Source of the DNA: Neoroseomonas eburnea
Lineage (GTDB): Bacteria; Pseudomonadota; Alphaproteobacteria; Acetobacterales; Acetobacteraceae
Reading direction: 5' to 3'
Length of the DNA stretch: 64,000 bases
NCBI RefSeq assembly: GCF_018129005.1
Contig: NZ_JAAEDL010000001.1
Coordinates: 372,001 to 436,000 of the forward strand
Made by a program: the position numbers and the translations under genes. Position 1 is the first letter of the stretch, and each line of letters starts with the position of its first letter. Below are positions 54,951-63,892 of the stretch, one piece after another. The notes beneath the pieces were generated by a model. It saw only the letters and a program-made list of their open reading frames with translations, had not been told where the DNA came from and did no database searches.

Positions 54951-55700
54951 TCAGCGCCCGCCGCCCACCGGCAGCCGCGCCCCGGCGACATAGGAGGCGG
55001 CATCCGAGGCGAGGAAGAGGATGCATTCCGCCACTTCCTCCGCGGTGCCGCCGCGGCCCATCGGCACGCCGGCGGAAAGCCGCGCCACCCGGTCCGGCAT
55101 GCCGGCGGCGGCGTGGATCTCGGTCTCGATCAGGCCGGGATCGACGGCGTTGACGCGGATGCCCTCGGCGGCGACCTCGCGCGCCAGGCCGACGGTGAGC
55201 GTGTCCACCGCCCCCTTGCTGGCGGCGTAGTGGATCCATTCGCCGCCCGACCCGATCTCCGCCGCGCGGGAGGAGACGTTGACGATCGCGCCGCCCTTCC
55301 CGCCGCGCCTGGTGGACATCCGCCGCACCGCTTCCCGGCAATGCAGCGCGAGGCCGATGACGTTGGGCGTGAAGACGGAGACCCAGTCCTCCAGCGTGGT
55401 GTCCGCGAGAAGCCGTCGCGGGCCGGTGATGCCGGCATTGTTGACCAGCACGTCGATGCGCCCGAAGGCCTCGTCGGCACGGTTGAAGGCGGCGAGGATG
55501 TCGCTCTCCACCCCCGCATCGCCCTGCACCAGCACGACGCGCGCGCCATCGGCCTCGCAGCCCCGCGCCGTCGCCTCGGCGCGCGCGATCTCGCTGCGGT
55601 AGGTCAGCAGCAGGTCGTAGCCGCGTCGCGCCGCGAGCCGCGCCGTCGCAGCGCCGATGCCCCGCGAACCGCCCGTCACCATCATCACGCGTCGCGCCAT
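54951..55700 (-). CDS. short-chain dehydrogenase/reductase (FabG-like)
   Basis: A 249-aa classical SDR. TGGSRGIGAAT binds NAD(P); VLVNNAGITGP is the NNAG motif; the active-site residues are S in VNVSSRAAEIG and Y/K in YAASKGA. The C-terminus PVGGGR is normal. The substrate is unknown, though many FabG-like enzymes beside amidases and aminotransferases act on hydroxyacyl compounds. GGGGAGAAC precedes the ATG at 55700. It is convergent with the aminotransferase gene with zero bases between stop codons. Confidence 0.9.
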   Translation of the reverse strand: MARRVMMVTGGSRGIGAATARLAARRGYDLLLTYRSEIARAEATARGCEADGARVVLVQGDAGVESDILAAFNRADEAFGRIDVLVNNAGITGPRRLLADTTLEDWVSVFTPNVIGLALHCREAVRRMSTRRGGKGGAIVNVSSRAAEIGSGGEWIHYAASKGAVDTLTVGLAREVAAEGIRVNAVDPGLIETEIHAAAGMPDRVARLSAGVPMGRGGTAEEVAECILFLASDAASYVAGARLPVGGGR

Positions 55701-55810
55701 GGCGTTCTCCCCGTGCCTGCCCGCGCCATTGTCGCGGAAGCGGGCGCGGCTGTCAGCCTTGCCCGCGCCCGGCACGCGGGCGAGCATGGCGGCAGCCGAG
55801 GAGACGCAAG

Positions 55811-57220
55811 ATGGACCTGCCCGCACCGCAATCCTATTCGCCCGAGACCTTCCGCCCATTGACCTTCCACGATGCGGTGCCGCGCTTCCTCGACGGGTCG
55901 GACACGCCGCGCGCCTATCTGGAACGCTGCCTCGCCACCATCTCGGCGCGGGAGCCGCAGGTGATGGCCTTCGCCAGCCTGAACGAGGAGGGCGCGCGCG
56001 AGGCAGCGGATGCCAGCGCGGCGCGATACAAGTCGGGCGCACCGCTCTCGCCGATCGACGGCATGCCGGTCGGCATCAAGGACCTGCTCGAGACGCGCGA
56101 CATGCCGACCGAGATGGGCAGCGCCTTCTACAAGGGGAACCGGCCGGGCCGCGATTCCGCCCTGGTCCAGGCGCTGCGCCAGGCGGGTGCCGTCATCGTC
56201 GGCAAGACGGTGACGACCGAGCTCGGCATGTCGCATCCGGGCCCGACGCGGCATCCCTTCGACCTGCGGCGCACGCCCGGCGGCTCCTCCTCCGGTTCCG
56301 GCGCGGTGATCAGCGCGCGGATGCTGCCGGCGGCGATCGGCACGCAGGTGCTGGGCAGCGTCATCCGCCCGGCCTCCTTCAACGCGAACTGGGCGCTGAA
56401 GCCGACCCAGGGCGCGCTGAACCGCGGCGAGCGCCAGGGCTTCAGCCAGTCCACCGTCGGCGTGCATGCCGGTTGCGCCGAGGACATGTGGAGCGTCGCG
56501 GTGGAGATCGCCAAGCGCGTCGGCGGCGATCCGGGCGCGCCGGGGCTGTACTTCACCGGCGAGGCACCGCCGCCGGCCCTGAAGCCGCGCCGGCTCGCGG
56601 TGCTGGAGACGGAGGGCTGGCCGCTCGCCGAACCCAAGGCCGTCGCGGCCTTCGAGAAGGCGCTGGATGCGCTGCGCGCGCAGGGCGTCGCCATCCTCCG
56701 CCGCACCGACCATCCGCTGCTGGAGGCGCTGGAACAGCGCGTGCTGGGCGCCATGGCGCTGGCAACCGACGTCTGCGCCTATGAAAGCGCCTGGTCGGTC
56801 GCCAACATGATGGCGAAGAACCCCGCTGCGCTGTCCGACAGCCTGAAGGCGCGCTTCGAACTCGGCTGCTCGGTGACCTTGCCCCAGTACCGCATGCGCC
56901 TGCTGCAGCGCGAGGAGATGCGCCGCGCCCAGGCCGCCCTGGCGGGCGAGGTGGACGCCTTCATCGGCCTGCCCGCCTGCGGCCCGGCGCCGCTGCCGGG
57001 CGACACCGGCGGATCGACCAACCGCATCCTGCACACCACCGGCAACCCGATCATGAACACGGCCTCCTCCGGTCTCGGCTGCCCGGTGGTGACGGTGCCG
57101 CGCATGGCGGTGGAGGGCATGCCGCTCGGCATCGCCATCACCGCCCAGCCGCACCAGGACGAACGGGCGGCCGCGATTGCCCGCTGGATTGCCGAGGCGG
57201 TTCCGCCGATCATGACCTGA
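55811..57220 (+). CDS. amidase signature family enzyme
   Basis: A 469-aa amidase. The Ser-Ser-Lys triad is K90 (GMPVGIKDLL), S159 (GGSSSGSG) and S183 (IGTQVLGSVIRPAS). The spacings of 69 and 24 residues equal those of malonamidase E2 (K62, S131, S155). In most family members the nucleophile motif is GGSIR; here it is LGSVI, a modest change. It hydrolyses a C-N amide bond in the cytosol. GAGGAGACG precedes the ATG. It starts the cluster with enoyl-CoA hydratase and dienoyl-CoA reductase-like genes, 18 bases apart. Confidence 0.9.
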   Translation: MDLPAPQSYSPETFRPLTFHDAVPRFLDGSDTPRAYLERCLATISAREPQVMAFASLNEEGAREAADASAARYKSGAPLSPIDGMPVGIKDLLETRDMPTEMGSAFYKGNRPGRDSALVQALRQAGAVIVGKTVTTELGMSHPGPTRHPFDLRRTPGGSSSGSGAVISARMLPAAIGTQVLGSVIRPASFNANWALKPTQGALNRGERQGFSQSTVGVHAGCAEDMWSVAVEIAKRVGGDPGAPGLYFTGEAPPPALKPRRLAVLETEGWPLAEPKAVAAFEKALDALRAQGVAILRRTDHPLLEALEQRVLGAMALATDVCAYESAWSVANMMAKNPAALSDSLKARFELGCSVTLPQYRMRLLQREEMRRAQAALAGEVDAFIGLPACGPAPLPGDTGGSTNRILHTTGNPIMNTASSGLGCPVVTVPRMAVEGMPLGIAITAQPHQDERAAAIARWIAEAVPPIMT

Positions 57221-57238
57221 ACGCCCCTGGAGGAAACG

Positions 57239-58024
57239 ATGAGCGAGATCGAGGTCACGGACGATGCCGGCCTGCGGACCATCCTGCTGAACCGGCCGGA
57301 CAAGAAGAACGCGCTGACCCGTGCGATGTACGCCGGCATGCGCGACGCGATGCGCGAGGCGGCGGCGGCGCCTTCGGTCCGCGCCGTGCTGATCACCGGC
57401 GGGGCCGAGTGCTTCACCTCCGGCAACGACGTGAACGACTTCAGGACGCGCAGCGCCACGCCGGACGATTCCGGCCCGACCCCGGCGCGGGACTTCCTCT
57501 TCGCGCTGCGCGACTGCCCCAAGCCGGTGGTGGCGGCGGTGGCCGGCTATGCCATCGGCATCGGCACCACGCTGCTGCTGCACTGCGACCTGGTCTATGC
57601 GGCGGAGAACGCCGTCTTCCGCATGCCCTTCGTCGATCTCGGCCTGTGCCCGGAAGGCGGGTCCTCCCTGCTCGTCCCGCAGCGCGGCGGGCAGTTGCTG
57701 GCCAATGAGCTGCTGATGCTGGGCGAGGCCTTCGCGCCCGCCACTGCCCTGCGCGCGGGCATCGTGAATGCGGTGCTGCCGACCGGAGAACTGCTGGCGA
57801 CGGCCGAAGGCGTGGCGCGCAAGCTCGCGGCCAAGCCGCCCGTCGCCATGGCGGCGACCAAGCGCCTGCTGCGCGGCACCGGCGCCGAGACCCTGACCGC
57901 CCACATGACCGAGGAGTTCGCCAAATTCAGCGAGTTGCTGCGCGGACCGGAGGCGGCCGAGGCCGTCGCCGCCTTCCAGGAGAAGCGCAAGCCCGACTTC
58001 TCGCGCTTCCTGGCGGCGGAGTAG
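57239..58024 (+). CDS. enoyl-CoA hydratase/isomerase
   Basis: A 261-aa crotonase-fold protein. LNRPDKKNALTRAMYAGM begins the family pattern; FTSGNDVNDF carries the first oxyanion-hole element and IGIGTTLLLHCDLVYAAEN the second. LGLCPEGGSSLLVP keeps a glutamate at the usual catalytic position. It hydrates or isomerises enoyl-CoA in a beta-oxidation-like step. GGAGGAAACG precedes the ATG. It lies between the amidase and the SDR gene (4 bases on), so the three are one operon. Confidence 0.92.
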   Translation: MSEIEVTDDAGLRTILLNRPDKKNALTRAMYAGMRDAMREAAAAPSVRAVLITGGAECFTSGNDVNDFRTRSATPDDSGPTPARDFLFALRDCPKPVVAAVAGYAIGIGTTLLLHCDLVYAAENAVFRMPFVDLGLCPEGGSSLLVPQRGGQLLANELLMLGEAFAPATALRAGIVNAVLPTGELLATAEGVARKLAAKPPVAMAATKRLLRGTGAETLTAHMTEEFAKFSELLRGPEAAEAVAAFQEKRKPDFSRFLAAE

Positions 58025-58028
58025 GCCC

Positions 58029-58901
58029 ATGTTCAGGAACGACCTCTTCGCCGGCCAGCGCGTGCTGGTGACGGGCGGCGGCACCGGGCTCGGGCGCATG
58101 ATGGCGGAGCGGCTGCTCTCGCTCGGCGCCGCGGTGGAGATCTGGGGACGGCGCGGCGAGGTGGTGAACGCCGCCGCCGCGGAGATGAACGCCGCGCATC
58201 CCGGCATGGCGAGCGGCCGCGCCGTGGACATCAAGGACCCGGAGGCGGTGGAGGACGCCGTCGCCGCCATGTGGGCGGAAGGCCGGCCGGCAACGCGCCT
58301 CATCAACAACGCCGCCGGCAACTTCATCAGCCGGACGGAGGACCTTTCCCCCCGCGCCTTCCACGCCATCGCCGACATCGTCTTCCACGGCACCTTCCAG
58401 GTGACGCAGGCGCTGGGGAAGCGCTGGATCAAGGACGGCACCGGGGGCGCGGTGGTGTCGATCATCGTCACCTGGGTGCGCACCGGCGCGCCCTTCGTCG
58501 TGCCCTCCGCCATGTCGAAGGCGGGGATCGACGCGATGACGAAGTCGCTGGCGGTGGAATGGGGCCGCCACGGCATCCGGCTCAACGCCATCGCCCCCGG
58601 CACCATCCCGACCGAGGGCATGTTCGCGCGGCTGCGCCCCGGCGAGGACGATCCCGCCGCGCGGCTGGCGGAGAAGAACCCGATGAAGCGCATCGGCACG
58701 CCGCAGGACATCGGCGACCTCGCCGCCTTCCTGCTGACGCCGATCTGGATCAACGGGGAGACCATCGCCCTCGACGGCGGCGGGTGGCTCTCGGGCGGCG
58801 GCGGCTTCCAGGACTACCTCGCCTGGGGCGACGCCGAATGGGAGGCCGCGCGCGCCCGCATCAAGGCCCGCAACGAGGCCGACAAGGCGAAGCGCGGATA
58901 G
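58029..58901 (+). CDS. 2,4-dienoyl-CoA reductase-like SDR
   Basis: A 290-aa SDR. VTGGGTGLGRMMAERL is the NADPH motif. NNAAGNFISRTEDLSP and FVVPSAMSKAGIDAMTKSLA match the mitochondrial DECR1-type dienoyl-CoA reductases, where the canonical YxxxK tyrosine is replaced (S here, as in the DECR pattern PSASAK) but the lysine remains. Such enzymes reduce 2,4-dienoyl-CoA during breakdown of polyunsaturated or aromatic-derived acids. It starts 4 bases after the hydratase stop, in line with a shared acyl-CoA pathway. Confidence 0.9.
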   Translation: MFRNDLFAGQRVLVTGGGTGLGRMMAERLLSLGAAVEIWGRRGEVVNAAAAEMNAAHPGMASGRAVDIKDPEAVEDAVAAMWAEGRPATRLINNAAGNFISRTEDLSPRAFHAIADIVFHGTFQVTQALGKRWIKDGTGGAVVSIIVTWVRTGAPFVVPSAMSKAGIDAMTKSLAVEWGRHGIRLNAIAPGTIPTEGMFARLRPGEDDPAARLAEKNPMKRIGTPQDIGDLAAFLLTPIWINGETIALDGGGWLSGGGGFQDYLAWGDAEWEAARARIKARNEADKAKRG

Positions 58902-58933
58902 GGGCGAGTTCCGCGCGGCACACTTGCTTTTGG

Positions 58934-58993
58934 GTTGCGCGACGCAACGGGCGGGTCGATCCTTCCTCCAACGATAAGAGTTGGAGGAGGAAG
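58934..58993 (+). promoter_or_regulatory. two leader hairpins, the second masking the ribosome-binding site
   Basis: Hairpin one: GTTGCG (58934-58939) with CGCAAC (58943-58948). Hairpin two: TCCTCCAAC (58964-58972) with GTTGGAGGA (58980-58988), perfect over 9 bp plus a wobble and a G-C pair. The right arm contains the GGAGGAGGAA ribosome-binding site of the luciferase-like gene at 59000, so the stem would block translation until opened. Confidence 0.6.
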
Positions 58994-58999
58994 CGACCG

Positions 59000-60112
59000 A
59001 TGGAATTCGGCTATTTCACCATGCCGTCCCACCCGCCCGAACGCGGACTCAAGGCCGGCCACGACTGGGACCTGCAGGTCCTGCGCTGGCTCGACGAGAT
59101 GGGCTACTCCGAGGCCTGGATCGGCGAGCACCACACCGCGCCGTGGGAGCCGCACCCCTCCCCCGACCTGCTGATCGCCCAGGCGCTGATGCAGACCAGG
59201 CGGCTGCGCATCGGCCCGGGCGGCTTCCTGCTGCCGTACCACCATCCGGCGGAGCTCGCGAACCGCGTCGCGATGCTCGACCACCTCTCCGAGGGGCGGC
59301 TGAATTTCGGCGTGGCGGCCTCCGGCCTGCCGTCGGACTGGGCGATGTTCAACGTCGACGGCATGTCGGGGGCCAACCGCGACATGACGCGCGAAGCACT
59401 CGACATCATCCTGCGCATGTGGACCGAGGAGGGGCCCTGGCACTACGAGGGCAAGTACTGGAAGGTGGACAAGCCGGATACGATGTTCGGCTTCCTCAAG
59501 CCGCACATCAAACCCTTGCAGGCGCCGCATCCGCCGATCGGCGTCGCCGGCCTGTCGAAGAACTCCGACACGCTGAAGCTCGCCGGCGAGCGCGGCTTCC
59601 TGCCGATGTCGCTGAACCTGAACCCGGCCTATGTCGCGAGCCACTGGGACAGCGTCGAGACCGGCGCGAGGAAATCCGGCCGCACGCCCTGGCGTGGCGA
59701 CTGGCGCCTGGTGCGCGAGGTCTTCGTCGCCGAGACCGACGAGGAAGCCTGGCGGCTGTCGGTCGGCAGCATGATGGGGCGGATGATGGGGGAATACTTC
59801 CTCCAGCTCCTCGCCCAGTTCGGCTTCAAGGACTACCTGAAGCACGACCCGTCGGTGCCGGATTCCGATGTCACGGTGGAATACTGCGCGCGACGCAACT
59901 GGATCGTCGGCAGCCCGAAGACGGTCGCCGAGAAGATCGAGCGCATCTACCACGAGGTCGGCGGCTTCGGTCAGCTCCTCGTCTTCGGCTTCGACTACGT
60001 GGAGAACCCGGAGGCGTGGAAGACCTCGCTCGGCCTGCTGCAGACCGAGGTGCTGCCCAAGGTGAGGCACCTGACCCCGCCGCGCCCGGCCGCGCTCGCC
60101 GCCGCGCAGTAG
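59000..60112 (+). CDS. luciferase-like (LLM) flavin-dependent monooxygenase
   Basis: A 370-aa TIM-barrel flavin-dependent oxidoreductase. It begins MEFGYFTMPSHPPERGL; GYSEAWIGEHHTAPWEPHPS is the family's catalytic-His loop, and LPYHHPAELANRVAMLDHLS and GRLNFGVAASGLPSDWAMF follow. The group includes limonene monooxygenase-like and alkanal monooxygenase proteins; they use FMNH2 from a partner reductase to oxidise a substrate. The ribosome-binding site is held in a hairpin. No flavin reductase gene is adjacent. Confidence 0.9.
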   Translation: MEFGYFTMPSHPPERGLKAGHDWDLQVLRWLDEMGYSEAWIGEHHTAPWEPHPSPDLLIAQALMQTRRLRIGPGGFLLPYHHPAELANRVAMLDHLSEGRLNFGVAASGLPSDWAMFNVDGMSGANRDMTREALDIILRMWTEEGPWHYEGKYWKVDKPDTMFGFLKPHIKPLQAPHPPIGVAGLSKNSDTLKLAGERGFLPMSLNLNPAYVASHWDSVETGARKSGRTPWRGDWRLVREVFVAETDEEAWRLSVGSMMGRMMGEYFLQLLAQFGFKDYLKHDPSVPDSDVTVEYCARRNWIVGSPKTVAEKIERIYHEVGGFGQLLVFGFDYVENPEAWKTSLGLLQTEVLPKVRHLTPPRPAALAAAQ

Positions 60113-60167
60113 GTTGTCCGGCCGCGCCCGACGCCGCATCCTCCGCCCGACAGGCGAGGAGGGGATG

Positions 60168-61316
60168 ATGGGCGCGAGCCTTCACCAATGGCCGGCCCAG
60201 GGCCGGGTGCATCACGGCGCGGCGGTGGCCGAGGCCCTGCCGCGCGAGATCGGCGACGCTGCCCGCGTGGTGCTGGTGACGACGCGCTCGCTCGCCGGCG
60301 GCGCGCTGGCCGAGGCCGCCAAGGCGGCGATCGGGGACCGGCTGGCGGGGGTGTTCTCCGCCATGCGCGCGCACAGCCCGGTCGAGGACGTGCTCGCCCT
60401 CGCCGCGCTGTTGCGGGAGCAGGAGGCGGATCTCGTCGTCGCCCTCGGCGGCGGGTCGGTGATCGACGGGTCGAAGGTGGCCTGCCTCGCCATGTGGCGC
60501 GGCATCGGCGATGCCGGGTCGCTGGTCGCCGCCGCCGCCTCGCGCGGGGCGGCGCCGGGTTCCTGGGACGGCACGGCGCCCGCGCCCCGCATCGTCGCGG
60601 TGCCGACGACGCTCTCCGCTGCGGAATTCGCGCCGCATGCGGGCTACACGGACCTCGCCGCGGGGCGCAAGTACCGGGCGCTCGATCCCTGGATGGTGCC
60701 GCGCGCGGTCATCCTCGACCCCGCTGCCACGCTGGAGACGCCGGCGGAGCTGCTGCTCTCCTCGGGCATCCGAGCGCTCGACCATGCGACGGAGCGCTGG
60801 TGCTCGACCGAACCCCTGCCCTTCTCCGACGCCGTCTCCCGCCAGGCCATGGTGATGCTGGCGGAGAATCTGCCGCGCGTGCGCCGCCACCCCGAGGACC
60901 TCGCGGCGCGCGGCGCCTGCCAGCAGGCGGCCTGGCTGTCGGTGATGGGCGGCTGGGCCGGCGTGCCGGTGGGGGCGAGCCACGGGCTCGGCTACATCCT
61001 CGGCGCGGCGCGCGGCGTGCCGCATGGCATCACCTCCTGCCTCATGCTGCATGCCGTGATGCGCTGGAACGCGCCGGTCAACGAACACCGGCAGAAGGAC
61101 GTGGCGCACATCTTCGGCGGCGAGGAAGCGGGCCCGGCGATCGAGGCCTTCGTGCGCGGCCTCGGCCTGCCGACGCGGCTGTCGGAACAGGGGATCACGC
61201 CCGACGAGATCCCGGGCCTCGCCGCGCGCTGGACGGGGGACGCGCCGATCGCGACCAATCCCCGGCCGGTGCGCGGGGCGGCGGACCTCGAGGCGATCCT
61301 GCATCTTGCCGCGTAG
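60168..61316 (+). CDS. iron-containing alcohol dehydrogenase / maleylacetate reductase-like
   Basis: A 382-aa Fe-ADH-family protein. GGGSVIDGSKV binds the nucleotide; PTTLSAAEFAPHAGYTD resembles the maleylacetate reductase signature. Candidate metal ligands are in LDHATERW, GASHGLGYILGA and GVPHGITSCLMLH. Maleylacetate reductases end (chloro)catechol, hydroxyquinol and resorcinol degradation; others reduce aldehydes. ATG 60168 is preferred (AGGAGG 5 bases ahead) over ATG 60165 (2 bases). It follows the monooxygenase by 55 bases. Confidence 0.87.
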   Translation: MGASLHQWPAQGRVHHGAAVAEALPREIGDAARVVLVTTRSLAGGALAEAAKAAIGDRLAGVFSAMRAHSPVEDVLALAALLREQEADLVVALGGGSVIDGSKVACLAMWRGIGDAGSLVAAAASRGAAPGSWDGTAPAPRIVAVPTTLSAAEFAPHAGYTDLAAGRKYRALDPWMVPRAVILDPAATLETPAELLLSSGIRALDHATERWCSTEPLPFSDAVSRQAMVMLAENLPRVRRHPEDLAARGACQQAAWLSVMGGWAGVPVGASHGLGYILGAARGVPHGITSCLMLHAVMRWNAPVNEHRQKDVAHIFGGEEAGPAIEAFVRGLGLPTRLSEQGITPDEIPGLAARWTGDAPIATNPRPVRGAADLEAILHLAA

Positions 61317-61377
61317 CCTCGGCCGCGCAACGCCCTGTGCCGCCGCCGGGCAGAGCGAGCGAGGCGCACCGATGCAC

Positions 61378-61642
61378 ATGCTGATGGTCATGCTGGGGGG
61401 GCCTGCTGCTGCTCGCCGTCTTCCTCATCTTCGGGCGGCTCTGGGGGCATGACCTCGCGGGTTCTGCGACGGCGGCCAAGGCCTTCATCCCGGTCCGGTT
61501 CCTGGTCGCGGCGGTCAACCTCTGGGTCGGCGTGATCCGCGCGGGCTACACGGCGATGCAGGAACTGCCGATCCTGCTCGCGAACTTCGCCGCGCCGGCT
61601 GCCATCGCCGTCCTGCTGGCCGGGCAGCCCTCCCACGCGTGA
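61378..61642 (+). pseudogene. small conserved membrane protein gene with a frameshift in a G7 run
   Basis: ATG 61378 opens MLMVMLGG, then the frame ends soon after (TGA near 61450). In the next frame, from 61403, the sequence LLLLAVFLIFGRLWGHD continues to RAGYTAMQELPILLANFAAP and ends at TGA 61640-61642. Together they give an about 88-aa two-helix membrane protein of a family I recall from Acetobacteraceae and Burkholderia (MLGGLVLLAVFLLFGRLWG type). Six instead of seven G at 61395-61401 would restore one frame. It may be a real mutation, a programmed shift or a sequencing error. Confidence 0.7.
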
Positions 61643-61649
61643 TCCGGGG

Positions 61650-62912
61650 TCAGCCGAAGCGTTCGGCCGAGAAGGGCGAGAAGTCGAAGTTCGGCTTCTC
61701 GCCGGCGAGCGCGGCGGCAACCACCGCGCCCGTCGGCGCCGAGCCGGTCAGGCCGAGATGGCCATGGCCGAAGGCGCACCAGAGGCCGTCCCACGCCTTC
61801 AGCGGGCCGATCACCGGCACGCTGTCCGGCAGGCAGGGGCGATGGCCCATCCAGGTCGTGCCGCCTTCCGTCCGGACATTCGGGAAGACGGCGCGCAGGT
61901 CGCCGAGCAGCAGCCGCGCCCGCGCCTCATTGGGCGGTGCGTCGAGGCCGGCGAACTCGACCGAGCCGGCGACGCGCAGCCCTTCCTCCATCGGCGTGAT
62001 GAACACCTTGCGGTCGGCGGGCGCCACGATGCGGCCAAGCTTCACCCCGGCATCCGGCAGCATGACGTGGTAGCCGCGCTGCGTTTCGAGCGGCACCTTG
62101 ATGCCGAGCGGCGCCAGCAGCCGCGCTGACCAGGCGCCGGCGGCGAGCACCACGCGGTCCGCGGCGACCTCGCCTGCATCCGTCACCACGCCGGTGACGC
62201 GGCGGCCTTCGATGCGCAGGGCGCGGACCTCGGCCTCGCGGATCTCGCCACCCATGCGGCGGATGCCGGCGGCGACGACCTGCACCATGCGCGCGGGGTT
62301 CACGCAGGACCCATGGTCGGGCAGGAACACCGCGCGGGTGTAGGCGGGCGAGACCTCGGGCTCCAGCGCCGCCAGCGCGGCGCGGTCCAGCACCTCCATC
62401 CGCAGGCCGTGGCGGCGGCGCAGCTCCAGCGAGGCGGCGTCCTTCGCCATCTGCGCATCGTCCCGGTAGAGGTACATCTGACCCTCCTGCCGGATCAGGT
62501 CGAGCGCGCCCTCGGCGGCGAGGATCTCCCGGTGTCGCTCCGGCGCGCCGAACAGCAGGGAGGCGAGCGCCGTCGCCGCCGCCTCCACCCTGTCCCGCCG
62601 CGCCGAGGCGACGAAGCGCAGCAGCCAGGGCATGGCGCGCAGCCAGTAGCCCGCCGGGATATGCAGCGCGCCGGCCGGATCGGTCAGCATCTGCGGCACC
62701 TGGCGCAGCACACCGGGCATGGCGAGCGGCGCGACGGAACCATGGCTGATCGCCCCGGCATTGCCGGCGGAGGCGGCGTGGGGCCTGCGCGCGTCCAGCA
62801 CCAAGGGCCGCAGACCGCGCCGCGCCAGGTGCCAGGCGACGCAGAGGCCGACGATGCCGCCGCCGACCACGACGATGCGCGAGCCGTTCGATGCGTTTTC
62901 CATGACGGCCAT
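61650..62912 (-). CDS. DadA-like D-amino acid dehydrogenase/FAD oxidoreductase
   Basis: A 420-aa DAO-family flavoprotein close in pattern to the one at 18948. VVVGGGIVGLCVAWHLA binds FAD; NAGAISHGSVAPLAMPG is the DadA loop; PLETQRGYHVMLPD, TTWMGHRPCLPDSVPVIGPL and AFGHGHLGLTGSAPTG complete the family set. It probably oxidises a D-amino acid or related amine. Start ATG 62912 or 62903 (MENASNG) cannot be distinguished; neither has a ribosome-binding site. It is convergent with the frameshifted gene (7 bases) and divergent from the dioxygenase. Confidence 0.9.
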   Translation of the reverse strand: MAVMENASNGSRIVVVGGGIVGLCVAWHLARRGLRPLVLDARRPHAASAGNAGAISHGSVAPLAMPGVLRQVPQMLTDPAGALHIPAGYWLRAMPWLLRFVASARRDRVEAAATALASLLFGAPERHREILAAEGALDLIRQEGQMYLYRDDAQMAKDAASLELRRRHGLRMEVLDRAALAALEPEVSPAYTRAVFLPDHGSCVNPARMVQVVAAGIRRMGGEIREAEVRALRIEGRRVTGVVTDAGEVAADRVVLAAGAWSARLLAPLGIKVPLETQRGYHVMLPDAGVKLGRIVAPADRKVFITPMEEGLRVAGSVEFAGLDAPPNEARARLLLGDLRAVFPNVRTEGGTTWMGHRPCLPDSVPVIGPLKAWDGLWCAFGHGHLGLTGSAPTGAVVAAALAGEKPNFDFSPFSAERFG

Positions 62913-63010
62913 GCTGGCGCAGCGGCGTGCGATGCGGAAGCCTCGGCGCGCGTTGACGGGCGCGGCCTGGCATCGCACCCTCGCTCCCAATCGAGTTGAG
63001 GAACGTCCCG

Positions 63011-63892
63011 ATGCGGATCACCCCGAACAATGCCGGGCTGGGCGCGCGCGTGGAGGGCATCGACCTCGCGCGGCCGCTGTCGCCGGAAGATTTCAAGACC
63101 GTGCTGCGCGCGCTCGGCCAGTACGGCGTGCTGTGCTTCCCGCAGCAGGACCTCGACGCGGCGGCGCTGTCCGCCTTCGGCAGCCGCTTCGGCGAGCTGG
63201 AGGTGAACGTCGCCAACCTGTTCCACGCCGAGGGGCATCCGGAAGTGATGCACCTGTCCAACATGAAGGACGAGACCGGCAAGCCGCTCGGCCTGTCGGA
63301 TGCCGGCCAGGGCTGGCACACGGACATGTCCTATTCGAAGGAGATCGCGCTCGCCAACGTGCTGCACGCCAGGCGCGTGCCGCGGCGCGACGGCCGCGTG
63401 CTCGGCTGCACGCAGTTCCGCAACGTGCACGCCGCCTATGACGACCTGCCGGCGGAGGTGAAGGACCGCATCGCCGGTCGCACCGCGATCCACGACTTCG
63501 CCAAGTTCTGGGACATGATGCGCATCCGCCCCGGCAGCATCCGCGGCCCGCTGACGCCGGAGCAGAGGGCGAAGAAGCCGCCGGTCTCGCAGCCGATCGT
63601 GCGCATCCACCCGATCACCGGGCGGCCGGTGCTCTACTGCAATTCCGGCTACGCCATGCATGTCGAAGGCATGGAGCGCGCGGAGAGCGACGCGCTGCTC
63701 GACTACCTGTTCCGCCACCAGGCGCAGGAGAAATACCTCTACACCCATGAATGGGCCGAGGGCGACGTGCTGATGTGGGACAACATCGGCACCACGCACA
63801 ACGCCGTCGCCGATTATGGCCCGGACGAGCACCGCTTCATCCTGCGCGTGCAGGTGATGGCGAACCTCGACTACGCGGCGCTCGCGGCATGA
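63011..63892 (+). CDS. TauD/TfdA-family Fe(II)/2-oxoglutarate dioxygenase
   Basis: A 293-aa dioxygenase. The iron ligands are H103 and D105 (GWHTDMSYSK) and H263 (GTTHNAVADY), and R275 (EHRFILRV) binds 2-oxoglutarate. Family members hydroxylate taurine, 2,4-D, alkyl sulfates or other acids and release sulfite, phenols or aldehydes. GAGGAA precedes ATG 63011. Its stop overlaps the start of the fumarylacetoacetase-family gene (ATGA), suggesting that the ring-opened or oxidised product goes on to hydrolysis (inference). Confidence 0.92.
   Translation: MRITPNNAGLGARVEGIDLARPLSPEDFKTVLRALGQYGVLCFPQQDLDAAALSAFGSRFGELEVNVANLFHAEGHPEVMHLSNMKDETGKPLGLSDAGQGWHTDMSYSKEIALANVLHARRVPRRDGRVLGCTQFRNVHAAYDDLPAEVKDRIAGRTAIHDFAKFWDMMRIRPGSIRGPLTPEQRAKKPPVSQPIVRIHPITGRPVLYCNSGYAMHVEGMERAESDALLDYLFRHQAQEKYLYTHEWAEGDVLMWDNIGTTHNAVADYGPDEHRFILRVQVMANLDYAALAA

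Noticed and set aside
58916-58930. GGCAC followed by TTGC, resembling a sigma-54 promoter before the monooxygenase
   Set aside because: The GG and GC elements are 9 rather than 12 positions apart, so the essential spacing of -24/-12 promoters is wrong.
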